Assembly: GCA_003996215.1 (NCBI GenBank)
Contig: QJPP01000030.1
Coordinates: 868,001 to 932,000 of the forward strand
Length of the DNA: 64,000 nt
Direction: 5' to 3'
DNA from: Jaltomata sinuosa
Lineage: Eukaryota; Streptophyta; Magnoliopsida; Solanales; Solanaceae
This document shows positions 25,463 through 38,075 of the stretch, piece by piece. The notes under the pieces are model-generated. The model had not been told where the DNA came from, searched no databases, and worked only from the letters and a program-made list of their open reading frames with translations. The number at the start of each line of letters is the position of its first letter. The stretch's first letter is position 1. The position numbers and the translations under genes are program-made.

Positions 25463-26731
25463 TTCTCATACCACTCAAATTCTTAGAAAGGGAGATGTCG
25501 AATTGTGTTTTACCTCTGCAAGGATACTTACTTTAAAAGATGTACTTTATACTCCTTCCATGAGAAAAAATTTGATGTCTAGTTTTCTTCTTAATAAAGC
25601 AGGCTTCAAACAGATTATTGAGTCTGATCAATATGTAATTGTGAAAAAGGGTATTTTTGTGGGAAAGGGGTATGCATGTGATGGGATGTTCAAGTTGAAT
25701 GTTGAAATGAATAAAACTTCTACGTTTACATGCTTTCTTCTACTAATTTTTGGCATGCTCGTTTGTGTCATATAAATGATCGTTATGTGGGAATCATGAG
25801 TAGTTTAGGATTAATCCCAGTGATTAAAAAGAATTTTGAAAAATGTGAGGCTTGTAGTAAAGCCAAAATCACTAAAAGACCTCATTTTCAAGTTGTAAGA
25901 AAAACTGATTTATTAGAGTTAGTTCATACTGATATTTGTGAACTTAGAGGAATTTTAACTCGTGGAGGAAATAGATATTTTATCACTTTCATTGATGATT
26001 TTTCTAAGTATACATATGTTTACTTGTTGAAAAATAAAAGTGATGCTTTTGAAAATTTTAAAGTTTTTCTCCATGAAGTTGAAAATCAGTTTGGTAGAAA
26101 AATAAAAAAAATTAGAAGTGATAGAGGCCGTGAATATGAGTCAAATGAGTTTAATTCTTCTGTTAGATCATTGGGAATAATTCATGAAACTACTCCTCCT
26201 TATTCTCCTTCATCTAACGGTGTAGCAGAAAGGAAAAATAGAACTTTGGTTGAATTGACTAATGCCATGCTTATTGAGTCAAATGCACCTTTAAATTTTT
26301 GGGGTGAAGCTATTTTGACTGCTTGTTATGTGTTGAATCGTGTGCCTCATAAAAAAAATAAATTAACACCTTTTGAGTTGTGGAAAGGTCATAAGCCAAA
26401 TTTGAGATATCTTAGAGTTTGGGGTTGTTTAGCTTTTGTACGGCTAATGGATTCCAAAATTACTAAGTTGGGTAAAAAAATTACTACTTGTGCTTTTCTT
26501 GGTTATGCTTCAAATAGTACAGCCTATAGATTTTTTAATCTTGAAGATAATATTATAATAGAATCAGGTGATGCTATTTTTCATGAAAATAAATTTCTCT
26601 TTGATTCTAAAAATAGTGGGGGTCAAAGAATTGAAGAAAATATTTTGTCACTATCTAGTTCTTCTACTTCTGTTTTGAGAAACAACGAAAGTGATGATTT
26701 TGAATTAAGAAGAAGAAAAGAGCTAGAATAG
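25463..26731 (+). pseudogene. Protease remainder and integrase of the Ty1-copia element
   Basis: The rest of the protease and the GAG-pre-integrase linker lie in one frame (to 25775). A shift near 25735 leads to 25730-26731, which starts in the HxxxH zinc region (FWHARLCHIND ... CEACSKAKITKRPH). It then carries the integrase core with the catalytic acidic residues in HTDICELRG, FIDDFSKYTYVY and VAERKNRTLVELTNAML. The open frame ends in a stop at 26731 within the variable integrase C-terminal linker. The core looks intact, but it is cut off from upstream and downstream by frameshifts. Confidence 0.9.
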
Positions 26732-28327
26732 AAAAAGATTTTGGTCCTGATTTTCATATTTTTAATATTGAAAATGACCCTCTCACTTTAAAAGAAGCTT
26801 TATCTTCACATGATTCTATATTTTGAAAAGAGGCTATAAATGATGAAATGGAATCACTAATATTCAATAAAACTTGGAAGTTAGTTGATTTACCACCGGG
26901 TTGTAAAACTATTGGGTGTAAATGGATCTTAAGAAAAAAGTTAAAACCGGATGGATCTGTTGATAAATATAAGGCTAGACTAGTTGCAAAAGGTTTTAAG
27001 CAACTAGAAGGCCTAGAATTTTTTGATACTTTTTCTCCGGTAACTAGAATTACATCCATTAGACTTTTGATTGCTATTGCTGCAATTTTTGATTTACAAA
27101 TTCATCAAATGGATGTAAAAACTGCTTTTTTAAATGGAGACCTTAATGAGAAAATTTACATGGAACAACCCGAGTGTTTTGTTGAAGCAGGCCAAAAAAG
27201 CAAAGTTTGTAAACTTACTAAATCCCTATATGGCTTGAAACAGGCACCAAAGCAATGGCATGAAAAATTTGATTCCTGCATGATTGAAAATGGCTTTAAA
27301 ACAAATGAGTGTGATAAGTGCATATATCATAAGTCTTGGAATAATTCACATGTTATTATTTGCCTATATGTTGATGATTTATTGATCTTTGGCTCTAACA
27401 TGAATGTTATTGGAGAGACTAAAAATATTCTTAAAAGCCATTTTGATATGAAAGATCTTGGTGAGGCAAATATTATTCTAGGAATAAAATTAACTAGAAC
27501 AAGTGATGAAATTTTCCTTGACCAGTCACATTATATAGAAAAAGTTTTGAAAAAATATAATTTCCTTGATTGCAAGCATGTTGTAACTCCTTTTGATTCT
27601 AGTGTTCACTTGTTTCCTGTTCAAAGTGAAAATGATGTAATAAATCAAAAGGAATATGCTGGCATAATTGGAAGTTTGAGATATGTGACTGATTGCACTA
27701 GGCCTGATATTGCATATGCAGTAGGAGTACTTAGCAGGTTTACTAGCAAGCCAAGTAATGAACATTGGCATGCTATAACAAGAGTTAATGAGATATTTAA
27801 TTGGAACAAAAACTTGTGGTTTGTTCTATAAAAAATATCCTGCTGTACATGAAGGCTTTTGTGATGCGGATTGGAATACCTTATCAGGTGATTCTTTATT
27901 TACTACTGGTTTTATATTTACTTTGGGAGGTGGTGCTATTTGTTGGAAATCAAAAAAGCAAACTATTATTGCTAACTCTACCATGGAGGCTGAACTAATT
28001 GCTTTAGTTTCAGCTAGTGAGGAAGCGAATTGGTTGAGAGATTTATTATTTCAAATTCCTTATTTTGAAAAACCAATTCCTCCTATTTTAATTCATTGTG
28101 ATAGCACCGCTGCAATTGGTAGAGCTCAAAACCGTTATTATAATGGTAAATCCAGACCTATAAGGAGAAAACACAGTAATGTAAGATCATATTTGACAAA
28201 TGGTACCATTAATATTGATTATGTCAAATCTGGTGATAATCTTGCAGATCCACTAACTAAGGCCTTAGCAAGAGAAAAGGTCTGGAGTACATCGAGGGGG
28301 ATGGGATTGAAGCCAATAAATTCATAG
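26732..28327 (+). pseudogene. Reverse transcriptase and RNase H of the Ty1-copia element
   Basis: After a stop (about 26824) the frame 26848-27831 holds a nearly full reverse transcriptase: CKTIGCKWILRKKLKPDGS, YKARLVAKGFKQLEG, QMDVKTAFLNGDL, KSLYGLKQAPKQWHEKF and the catalytic CLYVDDLLIFG, then CTRPDIAYAVGVLSRF. A shift at about 27790 moves to 27788-28327 with RNase H (GFCDADWNTLSGD, TMEAELIALVSASEEANW, HCDSTAAI) and the copia C-terminus (DNLADPLTKALAREKV). The catalytic Asp pair of YVDD is kept. Confidence 0.92.
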
Positions 28328-28877
28328 TCATATATGAGGAAACCCAACCTGGGGACTAGAGATCCTATAACCAGGTTCAATGGGAAAAACGAATCATATG
28401 ATGATTTTTTGTGAAATGCACTTTCTTTTTCCCTCCCTATGATGTGAGTGCATATTTACCTGTAATAGTTTGTGAAGGTTGAGTTCAAAAACTCTTAATG
28501 AAATTCTGTAGCTCGTATGAGTGGGGTGTTAACTTACAGGAGCACCCTCGACAGATTTCACCTATGTGAGTGTGGAAGTAGGCCGCTTCCTATGAGAATC
28601 AGGCTTATTCTCAAAAATACTCATGAAACCGGGATAGCACAAGGCCGTAATGTGCTGGCTATAAAGCTCATGATAACACCTTGATTATTATGTGTAAGCA
28701 GTGACTTTTTATTTCCCTTAAGCAGTCATAGTTCAAGTCTGAGACCACTACGACTCTGGAGTAAAAATTACTATTTTTACTAAATGGAGGTTCAATGCAG
28801 AGCACACCTTCATTATGCATAGTAGTCTTCCTTCAGCTAATAGACTCTCTTATCTAATATTAAAATGAGTGAGGGAT
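28328..28877 (+). other. 3' untranslated region and polypurine tract of the copia element
   Basis: About 550 bp of noncoding sequence after the RNase H stop. The purine-rich stretch gagtgaggga (28867-28876) sits right before the 3' LTR and is the likely plus-strand primer. Confidence 0.7.
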
Positions 28878-29628
28878 TGTTGGGTTAAGAGCATTTTAAT
28901 ATTTCTATTTTGATATATATTAAAGTGCATCTTTTCCATGCCACAATGTGCATCCTAAAGTGTCTAAGTGTGGCTGTACGTTGGAGGCATTATATGCCAT
29001 TACTCACATCAGTTGTTGCCACATTTAATTAGTCCGTTAGTGACCTTTGTTGTGCAGTTTTTGTTGTGCATCATTAGCCTCATTACTCTCATTAGTGGCT
29101 GCATTTCATGTGTCATTTAATCAGCATATAACCTCTCATTATGCAGCCATTATTTTCCTCTATAACTCATATCATTATTCACCCATAATTCTACCTCTTT
29201 ATTCCTTGTAACTTATGTAACTTATAGGTCATTTATCTACCCAATTTATTCTTCCTATTCAATACTAGGATGAGTACCTCACCTATAAATAGAGGTAGTC
29301 TTGCATTTCTACAAGGACAAGAAAATATAGAGTGTAAAAGAGTTAGTAAAAAAGAGAGTTTTATTAGTTGAAGGAAGGTGTTCTTGTGTTGGAGCTTTGG
29401 ACTCAACTCTTGTCCAGAGTTTGTTGAGTTATACTTTGTGTGTGGCTGTTGTATCCTGCAGGGGACAAGTCAAGAAGACTACTGCTGGACCGGTGAAAAT
29501 ATTTGCTGCAGTGGGCTTGAATCTCCTTAAAGAGAGCGAGATATCCGCGCCTCAGCCAAGAAGATAATTAATTTTCTTTGTAATTTTTTCAATTGTAATT
29601 GCTATTGTTATTGTAATTTTCACCAACA
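28878..29628 (+). repeat. 3' LTR of the Ty1-copia element
   Basis: Same length as the 5' LTR (751 bp) with about 17 substitutions and no indel seen by eye. It is followed by the target duplication ATTAC (29629-29633). Confidence 0.95.
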
Positions 29629-32600
29629 ATTACTCTCTCATTAACCACCAAGGGGTATCGTAGTGGCGAATTCGGAGTGTAATCTATGAATTCACGGAAA
29701 CAGTAATTTGTTTTGTCAAAATTTTGTATACTAAGTACTATTTAATGGTGAGTCAATTCAACGATGTACAAAATACCTATTTCTAAGTTTTCAAAAACTT
29801 CCATAATTTCACATTTGACTTGATGTGTTGCACCTATTAAATGGGGTGACATGCACCTCCTATCCCTACTGCAAATGCAATATGTAGCTTGCACCTTCCT
29901 AGAAGATTGTCTAGCAAATATAGGACGACATATATGAGGAGGTTTAACTAAGATTATAAGTTGGTCAAGCTGGCTTATAAATTCTTTTTAGTTTATTAAC
30001 ATGTTAAACAAAAATTAAAGTATTTATAAATCTAAATCAATCATAAGTGTTATAATCATTTGTGGTTTGACCAAATATTTTACTATTTTATCCTTAATTA
30101 TTTTTCTACTTCTCAAAATATCTTTTTCAAAATAAAATTCCTAACTTCCTCTTCACTCTATATCTGTCGTTTTTCTTTATAATGATACTTTTAAATTTAT
30201 TATTTTTGCAAGCCATTTAAGAATATTTTAGTCATTCTGATAAAAGAACAATTGATCAGCATTTTTTTTTATCAAACACATCAATAATTTATTAACATTT
30301 TTATCCAAACACATAATTGATTATTTATAAAATCAATTTCAATGTTAAAACTTGTTAATTAGCTAATCCAAACGAGCTCTACACGTATCTTTTGAGTACA
30401 TTCATCTCCAGTAATAAGCGAGTAAACAGTAAACTACGTGCCCGCAATTGGAGTACAACAATTTTTACTACACTTATATTTATAATTTAAGACATTTTTT
30501 TTTATATTTAGTAGTAATTCTTTATTTCTAACATCCTACTTAACTTGTTTAACACAGCAATGATTCAAAAAAATATATTTTTATACATTACACGTATCTT
30601 TTATTTATGATTACGAGATTCAATCATCTCTTTTTACTTTTTTAAACTTCGCGTCTAATCAAATTAAAACACATAAAATAAAATTGAAAGTATACATTTA
30701 ATACTATCGGTGCATAAAACATATAAACACAACAAATGTGAAACGGAACTATCATGGGCGAAGCCACCTTAGGCGAAGGGTGATCCGGTGAACACCCTTT
30801 CTCGATAAATTATGTGATGTATGGAGGTTAAATATTAGTTATTATAAGTGCATATTTAATCTTGCACACCTTTAACACAATTGAAAAGAAACTTGGCACA
30901 CGATCACTCTTCGCCAAATTCCTGGCTCAACCACCAGGAACTATATATGAACTATATATGTCTGCACTATATTTGCAAATGCAGATATGTTTTTCAACGT
31001 CCATTCACGTAATTTACGGGTTTTTGTGTCCTTTGTTATACAGTGAAGAGCTACTGTTGATAGAGTGTACAAAGGACATACAATTATATGTGACTTTCTA
31101 ACCATCATATTTTGATATTTCCATGGATGGTGACTTCTTCTTGTCCTTACTGTTTCCACATTAGTCCAAAACTTGGAACTATTTTCCCTACATAAATCAT
31201 ACTCCCTCCATTTTTTATCTTGATCACGAAATTTAAGAAAATAAAAAAAACTCTTGAATCTTATGGTTTTAAATTAGAGATACATATGTGGAAAGTAAAG
31301 AAAATGCAACATACAAGTGAAAAGTTTGAATTAGAGAGTTGCGAAAAAGTGAACGAGACATTCATTTTGAAATGGACCAAAAAGAAAAGTAAGACAAACA
31401 AATTGATACGGACACGATAATCTATAAGAACATTTATTTTTTATTAACCTCTTCTCCAGATATTTATTTTTCATATATATTAAAAACAAATTGAGCCAAG
31501 CACAATTAGATTCGACAGCAGTACCAACTGTTTTCTTGTTTTGTTTTTTGTTCATTGAAAAAAAGATTAAATAGGCTTTTTAATTAAAATCTTTCATGAG
31601 CTACATTATTTAATTTAAACTATCAACTAGAAACTTCATTTCTTTAAACGCATCTTCACATATTTATAAATCTTCTTTATGTTTGTGATCTTTGTTCGTT
31701 TACTAGAAAGTTTGCATATTGATTTTCCTCCCTTATCTCGATATGTTTATTTGTGATCTTTGTTAGACTTCAAACAAATTTACAATCTTCAATAATAGCC
31801 CTAAGAGGTTGACATTGTACGCATGGCTCCACTTCAATAAACTTGATAACAAGTAGACAATCTTAAGTTCCACTCCAATTTTTCGTATGTCTTTTTTTTT
31901 TTGCCAGTTTTCTACTCCATTTGTTTGAAGTTGGGTTGCAATAGGGTTCATATATGCTACTATTTGTGTGGAGTTAACCAAAGTATAATACGTAACCTCT
32001 TTTTTCTTGTCCCCCCCACCCCCACTCCCACCAAAATTTGTTTTTTTCTTTGCTATTATAGGACAGGTGACTTATTTTGGTAAAAGTAGAAGTTAATTTG
32101 GTTTGTATTGGTGACGTGTGGAGCCAAATAAGAGTGCTCAATTATACATCAAGATCATAATGGTTTGGAACCGCCCAAGACTTTGTAACAAAGGACATAT
32201 ATAGATATTTTCATATCAAAGGCCTTATAATAGACATCAATCATAATAGATATTTGTATAATAAATTGACCTTTCATATTTAAAACTATACCTATTTAAG
32301 TACGATGACCAAATTTGACCAACTCCACACTAAAAACCAAAGCGTCAATCTTATGCCAAATTTATGATACTATCTTGGGCCTAACTCGATCATATATATA
32401 AGCTAATTTAGAAAGTGATAATTGTCACAAAATCATATAAGAAGATCAAATTTTGGGACTCATGATCAACACCTCCTCTCCCCCCACCCCTCTGTCAGCT
32501 GGTTTGCCAACCGGAGCATAAACAGTATAATATATGAGCCAACATCGAGTAAACCAAGATAGAATGACTTTTGACTCTCATAGCATGGTAGACTTGGACC

Positions 32601-33039
32601 TTATTCAAATCAAAATTAGCTCATGATCAGGTGAAGATTGTCTATGACCTCGTTCCCCAGCACGCCTAAGCCTGCCAACTGGTGGATTTATTATAGACGA
32701 GACCAATTTCCCATCCCACCACCGATTTATTATAAAAAATCTGAATCTTTCACAACTCTTGACTTCTGAGGCATATTTATCTTTTTACCTAATCTTTTAT
32801 ACTCTCTTTTTTCTCATCCCTCCTCTCCCTCCCTCCCTGCCACCACCACCACTCTCCCCGCCCCCACCACCTCTACTCTTTCATCATCAAAGGCTATTGG
32901 TGGTGGAGGTCGGCAGGGGCGATTTTAGCTTTAAAAAATAGGGCACGGGAACTCGTGGTCTCCTCGTAAAATTAAATATTTTATGTTTATATTTTTAAAA
33001 ATTAGTGTAATATTACCTGTTGAAACCCATGCTATAAGG

Positions 33040-33105
33040 AGACTAGATGGTTCACTTGGTTAAAGATTGAGTTATTTACCTTGAGGTCTAGGGTTCAATT
33101 CCTAT
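33040..33105 (+). mobile_element. tRNA-derived SINE-like fragment
   Basis: The block has an A-box-like tagatggttcacttggtt and a B box gggttcaattcc (33091-33102), about 35 bp apart, the usual internal RNA polymerase III promoter of SINEs. The tRNA fold is not intact (no clear acceptor stem), so it is not called a tRNA gene. Confidence 0.4.
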
Positions 33106-33462
33106 TACATACATTTTTTTCTTCCTTTTTTAATGGTGCACTCATGTTTTGAAAATCCTAGAACCTCCTCGGTCGGGAAAGAGAAATAAGAATCTGGGAA
33201 AATTTTGAAAATTAGGAAAAAATTGATCAAATTTATCCTTGTATTATGAGAAAATCGCAAATTTGTCCTCCTTTTTTTTTTAAAAAAAAATATACCATTA
33301 AATTGTGAAACTCACGACATCACTAGGCGGTAAGCTTCTGTTTTTTTATTATAAAAGCAGATTTATTTTACTTTACATAGTTCAATGATAAATTTGAACC
33401 TTTTCCTAAATCAAATAATAACATCACATCTATATATATCTATAAATATGCTTAACTTTAGT

Positions 33463-33657
33463 ACTCCCTTCATTTCATTTTATGTGATATTATTTCACTT
33501 AGCACAGTATTTAAAAAAAAAAGACTTTTGAGTAAGTCATTTAATTAAGGATAAAATGGTAATTTTAAAGTTAAATTATTTCTAATTATAGTAAGATAAC
33601 ATTCTTTTTATGATGAATTAAAAAAAAAGGTACCACATAAAATGAAACAAAGAAAGT
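33463..33657. mobile_element. Stowaway-like MITE
   Basis: Left end tactcccttcatttcatttt, right end inverted tcactttctttgtttcattt, both continuing in tatgtg. The interior is AT-rich and noncoding. Similar interior words (ttaaagttaaatt, tttctaattatag) recur at 2900-2950 and 37975-38000, so the window holds several members of one family. Confidence 0.6.
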
Positions 33658-34827
33658 GATTAAAATTTAAGCCAATAAGTAAATCATCCTAAATGACTTC
33701 AAAGTAAAGTATGACTCTATAAAAGTAAAAAACTCAACCAAGCACCATCAATATTGTTTACACACAACTTTTTTATGACTAAATCTATATAAAAATTGAC
33801 AGAAATTTCTACAAAATAAACACATAATTATTGAAAATTTAAATTCAACCAAAATTGAGTTAGATAACATGTCATAGTACTCCTACTATTTGTTTGCGTC
33901 AATTTAATTATGGGTTGTTAAAAACAGTTGCCGTCAGTGTAACCCATTAAACAAAGTGGACGTGGCAAGTTGTGGATCGATTGTAGCTGACACCAAGCTT
34001 CCCCCACTATACACAAATATCGTATTGGCCGACAACTCGACACCCTTTGATTCGTGGACGGTATAATCGACTCACTCTCCGCCGTCCACGTGTCCCTCCC
34101 TTCCACACTTACACTCCCACGGACTGTACGGTCACATCATGGTCGAACCATGTCCTGCCCAAAATGGACTCCACATGTTTATATAAATTTAGACAATTCT
34201 TCTCTCATGATCTAACTTTTGAGATAAAATTAGGTTTATGTTTCATATCCTTATATGTATCAGTGTCAAGTTCATTTTCGTTTGGGTTCCCAATCAACCC
34301 ATCAGTTAGGCCTAGACATAAAAGGATATTAGAATAGGTGAAAATCTCACATTGATTGAGAAAAATGAATTAACAGTCTGCTCATATGGACTTGAATAAT
34401 CTACTCCTCATAAACTAGTTTTTAGGTTCATTTCAATTTGATTATTATCTTATATGAATGGAGACGAGAAAAGTAGGATAAATAAAAGAAAAATTACGAG
34501 ACATAGAATATTGAAGGGCTTAATTACGGGATATGGGTTAACTTTCACATAATTATATTTTATAGGTATAGTTTAGAACAAGTAGCTATTATTTTGGACA
34601 TCATATATATTTTGGGAGAAGAAAGCGTATATTACCTATTCTTAAACTCCATCTCACTCAATTTCCGACGGAATTCACGCCCCACCCCCATGATTTATGA
34701 AGATTTCCATTTTAAGAAGATTTTTCTAAAATTTCATCCTTCTTTAGTGATGTTGATATATATGTATATACCAACTAAAACGCATATATGTATATGCAAT
34801 TGGAATGCTTTATTTTTAGTTATACAT

Positions 34828-34909
34828 TGTATATGAGATTCATACTTTTGAGGTTCAAATGTATATGAGATTCAAACTTTTGAGATTAAAATGTATATGA
34901 GATTTATAC
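34828..34909. repeat. 32-bp minisatellite, 2.6 units
   Basis: Units begin tgtatatgagatt at 34828, 34860 and 34892. The first two differ at few positions; the third is cut after 18 bp. It lies about 700 bp upstream of the Dof start codon. Confidence 0.8.
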
Positions 34910-35329
34910 ATATCAGTATATACATTTGAAATGTATATGCTTAGTTAACTTGAATCACAAATACATATATACAATAGATGGTGAACATATGAATATATGC
35001 AATTGCAAAGTATATGAATGATTATTGTATCAGAGATTTTTCAGCTGTATCAGTCAATTATGAAGATAGAATATTAGTGAGAGTAAAAGACGCATGATTT
35101 ATGAAGATTTTCATTTTAAAAAGATTTTTCTAACTGATTTTTAGGAATCTATTTTTATAGTATATACGTATTTAAGCGTTTATATACAAATTGAGAGTTG
35201 CTTTTGAAACTTGAAATTAGCTACGTTTTGTAATTAAAAAACTTAAGCTATGAGCCCTAAATAATTTAGCAAACTATAGCTATTTATGAAATTTTGCCAT
35301 AAATAAATTGAATCAATAATGCAACGCAT

Positions 35330-35335
35330 CACGTG
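35330..35335. promoter_or_regulatory. G-box CACGTG upstream of the Dof gene
   Basis: The palindrome CACGTG lies 282 bp before the Dof ATG. It is the core binding site of plant bZIP and bHLH factors. Function here is inferred only from position. Confidence 0.3.
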
Positions 35336-35616
35336 GCTTTTACAGTTATTATCACTGTTTATGAGGGATATTTTCGTCTTTTCAACTTCTTTCCAGTTTT
35401 TTTAATCATAAAAACATTAAGGCACCACTAGTGTTGAAAGAGATCCAAAGGGATATTTGTCAGAAAGGATTTTCTCTATTAAAAGAAGCTCATAAAACTC
35501 CCAGTTCCAGATTCTAATGTCGGCAAATGTGAAGTCTCGCCGTAAAATGCTAATCTGAGTTTTTCACATTCATTTTCCAGCGTTTATTTCTGAGGGTAAT
35601 TTTGTGATTTTGAGAT

Positions 35617-36543
35617 ATGCAAGATATACATCAGATCGGTGGTGGAGGAGAGAGGTTTTTCGGTGGCGGAGGAGACAGGAGGCTACGGCCTAACAATCAC
35701 CAGAACCACCAAGCGTTGAAGTGCCCTCGTTGCGATTCTCTCAACACCAAATTCTGTTACTATAACAATTACAATCTCTCTCAGCCACGTCACTTCTGCA
35801 AGAGTTGCCGGAGGTACTGGACTAAAGGCGGCGTCCTCCGTAACGTCCCCGTCGGTGGTGGCTGCCGGAAGAGCAAACGTTCAAAGCCGAAATCCACTAC
35901 TCCTGAAGCTGCCGACGCTCCGGAGGAGCAGAAGTCCGATACTAATTCTAGCAGTGAGAGTTCCAGCCTTACTGCTACTACAACGGCGGCGACGGCGAAC
36001 ACTTCCGGTGCTGCAACCACGGAAGATGTGTCGGCAACTTCTTCCAACTCTGCTTCAACTTACCTCAACTTCCCCGAGTCCAATTTCTTCACTCACACTA
36101 CTACTAACCAAACCTTCGATGATCAGCCATTAATGGAGAACTCAGCAGAAGCTCAATTTCAGGACATCGGGAACTTTTCGAGCATGATGACGTCATCCAA
36201 CGATCCATTTAACATGACTGAAATTCCGGCGTACCGGTTGACGGAGAAATGGAATCAACAGTCGGAAATGGTGGGAACATTGCCGTCCGATAACCTGAAG
36301 ATGGAACACATGGGTACGGGTTACTTGAATCAAATGGGTCGGGTTGAGTTTCCCGGGTTACATCAGAGCAGGGTGAACAACAGTGAACTGGCTTCACTGG
36401 ATTGGCAAAATGGTGGTGGTGGGGCCGGAGATGGAGGAGGTGGGGATCATGGGCTGTATGATTTAACGGGGACCGTTGATCAATCTTACTGGAACCAAAC
36501 ACAGTGGGGTGAAAACGATCACTCCCTTAATTTTCTACCTTGA
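35617..36543 (+). CDS. DOF5.4: Dof zinc-finger transcription factor, Dof5.4/OBP4-like
   Basis: One exon, 308 aa. The Dof domain spans about residues 34-88 with the zinc ligands C36, C39, C61 and C64 (spacing CX2CX21CX2C). It is followed by a basic tail (CRKSKRSK) that is part of DNA binding and nuclear import. The N-terminus (MQDIH, then Gly-rich ERFFGGGGDRR) and the C-terminus (LYDLTGTVDQSYWNQTQW) are what I recall for Arabidopsis Dof5.4/OBP4. The middle has a Ser/Thr/Ala-rich stretch (about 100-150) and a Gly-rich run (about 266-280). Dof proteins bind AAAG cores in promoters; OBP4 is reported to restrain cell growth and root hair development. Orthology to Dof5.4 is inferred from the two ends; family membership is certain. 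Confidence 0.95.
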   Translation: MQDIHQIGGGGERFFGGGGDRRLRPNNHQNHQALKCPRCDSLNTKFCYYNNYNLSQPRHFCKSCRRYWTKGGVLRNVPVGGGCRKSKRSKPKSTTPEAADAPEEQKSDTNSSSESSSLTATTTAATANTSGAATTEDVSATSSNSASTYLNFPESNFFTHTTTNQTFDDQPLMENSAEAQFQDIGNFSSMMTSSNDPFNMTEIPAYRLTEKWNQQSEMVGTLPSDNLKMEHMGTGYLNQMGRVEFPGLHQSRVNNSELASLDWQNGGGGAGDGGGGDHGLYDLTGTVDQSYWNQTQWGENDHSLNFLP

Positions 36544-37849
36544 TCTTGTCTCCTTTTTCTAACCAAAAACATCAAGAAAAATAAGTGAAGTTGGAAAAAA
36601 AAAGTGGAGAAGTACAAAAGAAATATGCTTATTTCTGGTTAACTATGTTGGTATGTATATTCATTTTCTCATATTTTGAAATTCGGTCTTTGTTTTTGAG
36701 TTGGCTGGAGTTAGGGTTTGAAATTTGTAATTTCTATCATGCAAATGTAACTAACCTCTCAACGCTAGTTACTTTTCATGTTTTTATTTAACTTTCCCGG
36801 CGGGGGTATATTTAGATATAATTATTGCAAGTGTATCTTAATTGTGAAAGTCAAGTTAATCAGAGTATAGAGAACAATTTATCCTGTGTTAATTATTTGC
36901 TGTTCGTTTCGAGTTTCGACTCATAATTGCATTCGCTTTCTTCACTGTTTTGCCAATCAATGAGATTCATCTTCATCAGGAAAAAATGTCTTTGCATTAT
37001 TCATTTTCATCTTTACTGTGTATTACTGCTTAGCATCAAAGAGCTTAAGAATTAGCAATGTTTAAGTTGCTAGCTTCATGATCAGCTTCTGAGACGCACA
37101 AAACAAAAAAGCTGAAAAGTTAAAAGGTTTAAGTAAAATTAAATCTTGAGCCTAACTTATATCTCAAAAGCTTAGCTCAAAGGAAAGAGAATTGCCAAGT
37201 CTTACAAGGAAACCACCATCTTATTAATGAATAATATGAGACTCTTTTCATTCTTTTAACCGTTTATATTACTTGATCAGTGAGTCTATCCACAAAAGAT
37301 AAGAGTAAGACTGCGTATATTATTCTATCTTCTTCAGATCTCTGAATATATAATTATTGTTGTTGATCAGTGCTCAGTAATCGTTTTGCTGTACACGATT
37401 TCCACTAGGACGACTTTGGATCATGCTTCAATTGGTTAATAATATGTATGATTATCCCCATTGTTTACTACTAATAGTTGATTGCCGTTAATTAATTAAC
37501 GATTATCTTGGAATGCGGATGTATAGATGAAGAAGGGCCACGTAGGCGTCGTTGTCGAATAAGATATTTAGATAATATTAGGTAAGATATTAGGGAAACG
37601 TACGGAGAGCAGAGATTGTTGATGGAGTAAATGAGTACGGGGACCGCCATTGGAGAAGAAGGATCGAAAGTCCCTAGCTCGATTATGGCGTTAACGTGGC
37701 ATGATTTATGCAAGTCATGATGTGATTGGTCACGTATGTGGGCCATCTAGGTCGGTTTGTCCTCTAGTCACCTGTTTTCTTTCTTTTCTCTCTCCCATAG
37801 CTTGATAGTAGGGAACTGTAATTCTATAGTACTTTTTTGAGAATTAATT

Positions 37850-38073
37850 TATATGAGTTATTTTGACTTATATAGAGTTTAAGAAAAAAAAAAGATTTTT
37901 AAAATTTATAGTCTAAAATAAGTCGTAGATGTTTGTGTGGCTGTAAATCATTTATTAAATGTAAAATAGATATTTTAAAGTTAAATTGTTACTAAATATA
38001 GAAATGTGTCATTCTTTTTGGGACTCACTAAAAAAGAAAGTAAGTAATATAAACTGGGATAGAAGGAGTATAT
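37850..38073. mobile_element. Stowaway-like MITE, degenerate
   Basis: The right end aactgggatagaaggagta inverts to tactccttctatcccagtt, the Stowaway start. The left end is decayed. The interior shares gtctaaaataagtc, ttaaagttaaatt and atagaaatgtgtc words with 2850-2950. Confidence 0.45.
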
Positions 38074-38075
38074 TT

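Larger units (their letters stand above)
23618..29628 (+). mobile_element. Complete Ty1-copia retrotransposon (Tork-like), inactive
   Basis: Two 751-bp LTRs (23618-24368 and 28878-29628) enclose gag-pol in the order gag, protease, integrase, reverse transcriptase, RNase H, which is the copia order. The LTRs start TGTTGG and end CCAACA. The 5-bp duplication ATTAC flanks the element at 23613-23617 and 29629-29633, so it is an intact insertion. Frameshifts and stops in the coding part mean it cannot make its own polyprotein. The Tork-type lineage is inferred from the gag start (LNKPFRFNGTHFKRWKGKV) and is less certain than the superfamily. Confidence 0.95.
29634..35616. other. Intergenic region between the copia element and the Dof gene
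   Basis: No coding exon was recognised. It holds a Stowaway-like half copy (31201-31410), a second Stowaway-like MITE (33463-33657), a tRNA-like SINE fragment (about 33040-33105) and a 32-bp minisatellite (34828-34909). Possible promoter sequence of the Dof gene lies in the last kilobase. The stretch 29940-30380 is AT-rich with a weak Tourist-like right end (taatccaaacgagctc). A short open frame at 32759-32941 is only a proline-rich reading of a C-rich patch. Confidence 0.6.

Noticed and set aside
32759..32941. Proline-rich 60-codon frame
   Set aside because: It translates a low-complexity C/CT-rich patch (ccctccctccctgcc); no homology or splice context.
35790..36047. Antisense frame over the Dof gene (also 36209-36502)
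   Set aside because: Shadow of the GC-richer Dof coding sequence; the sense frame carries a clear zinc finger.
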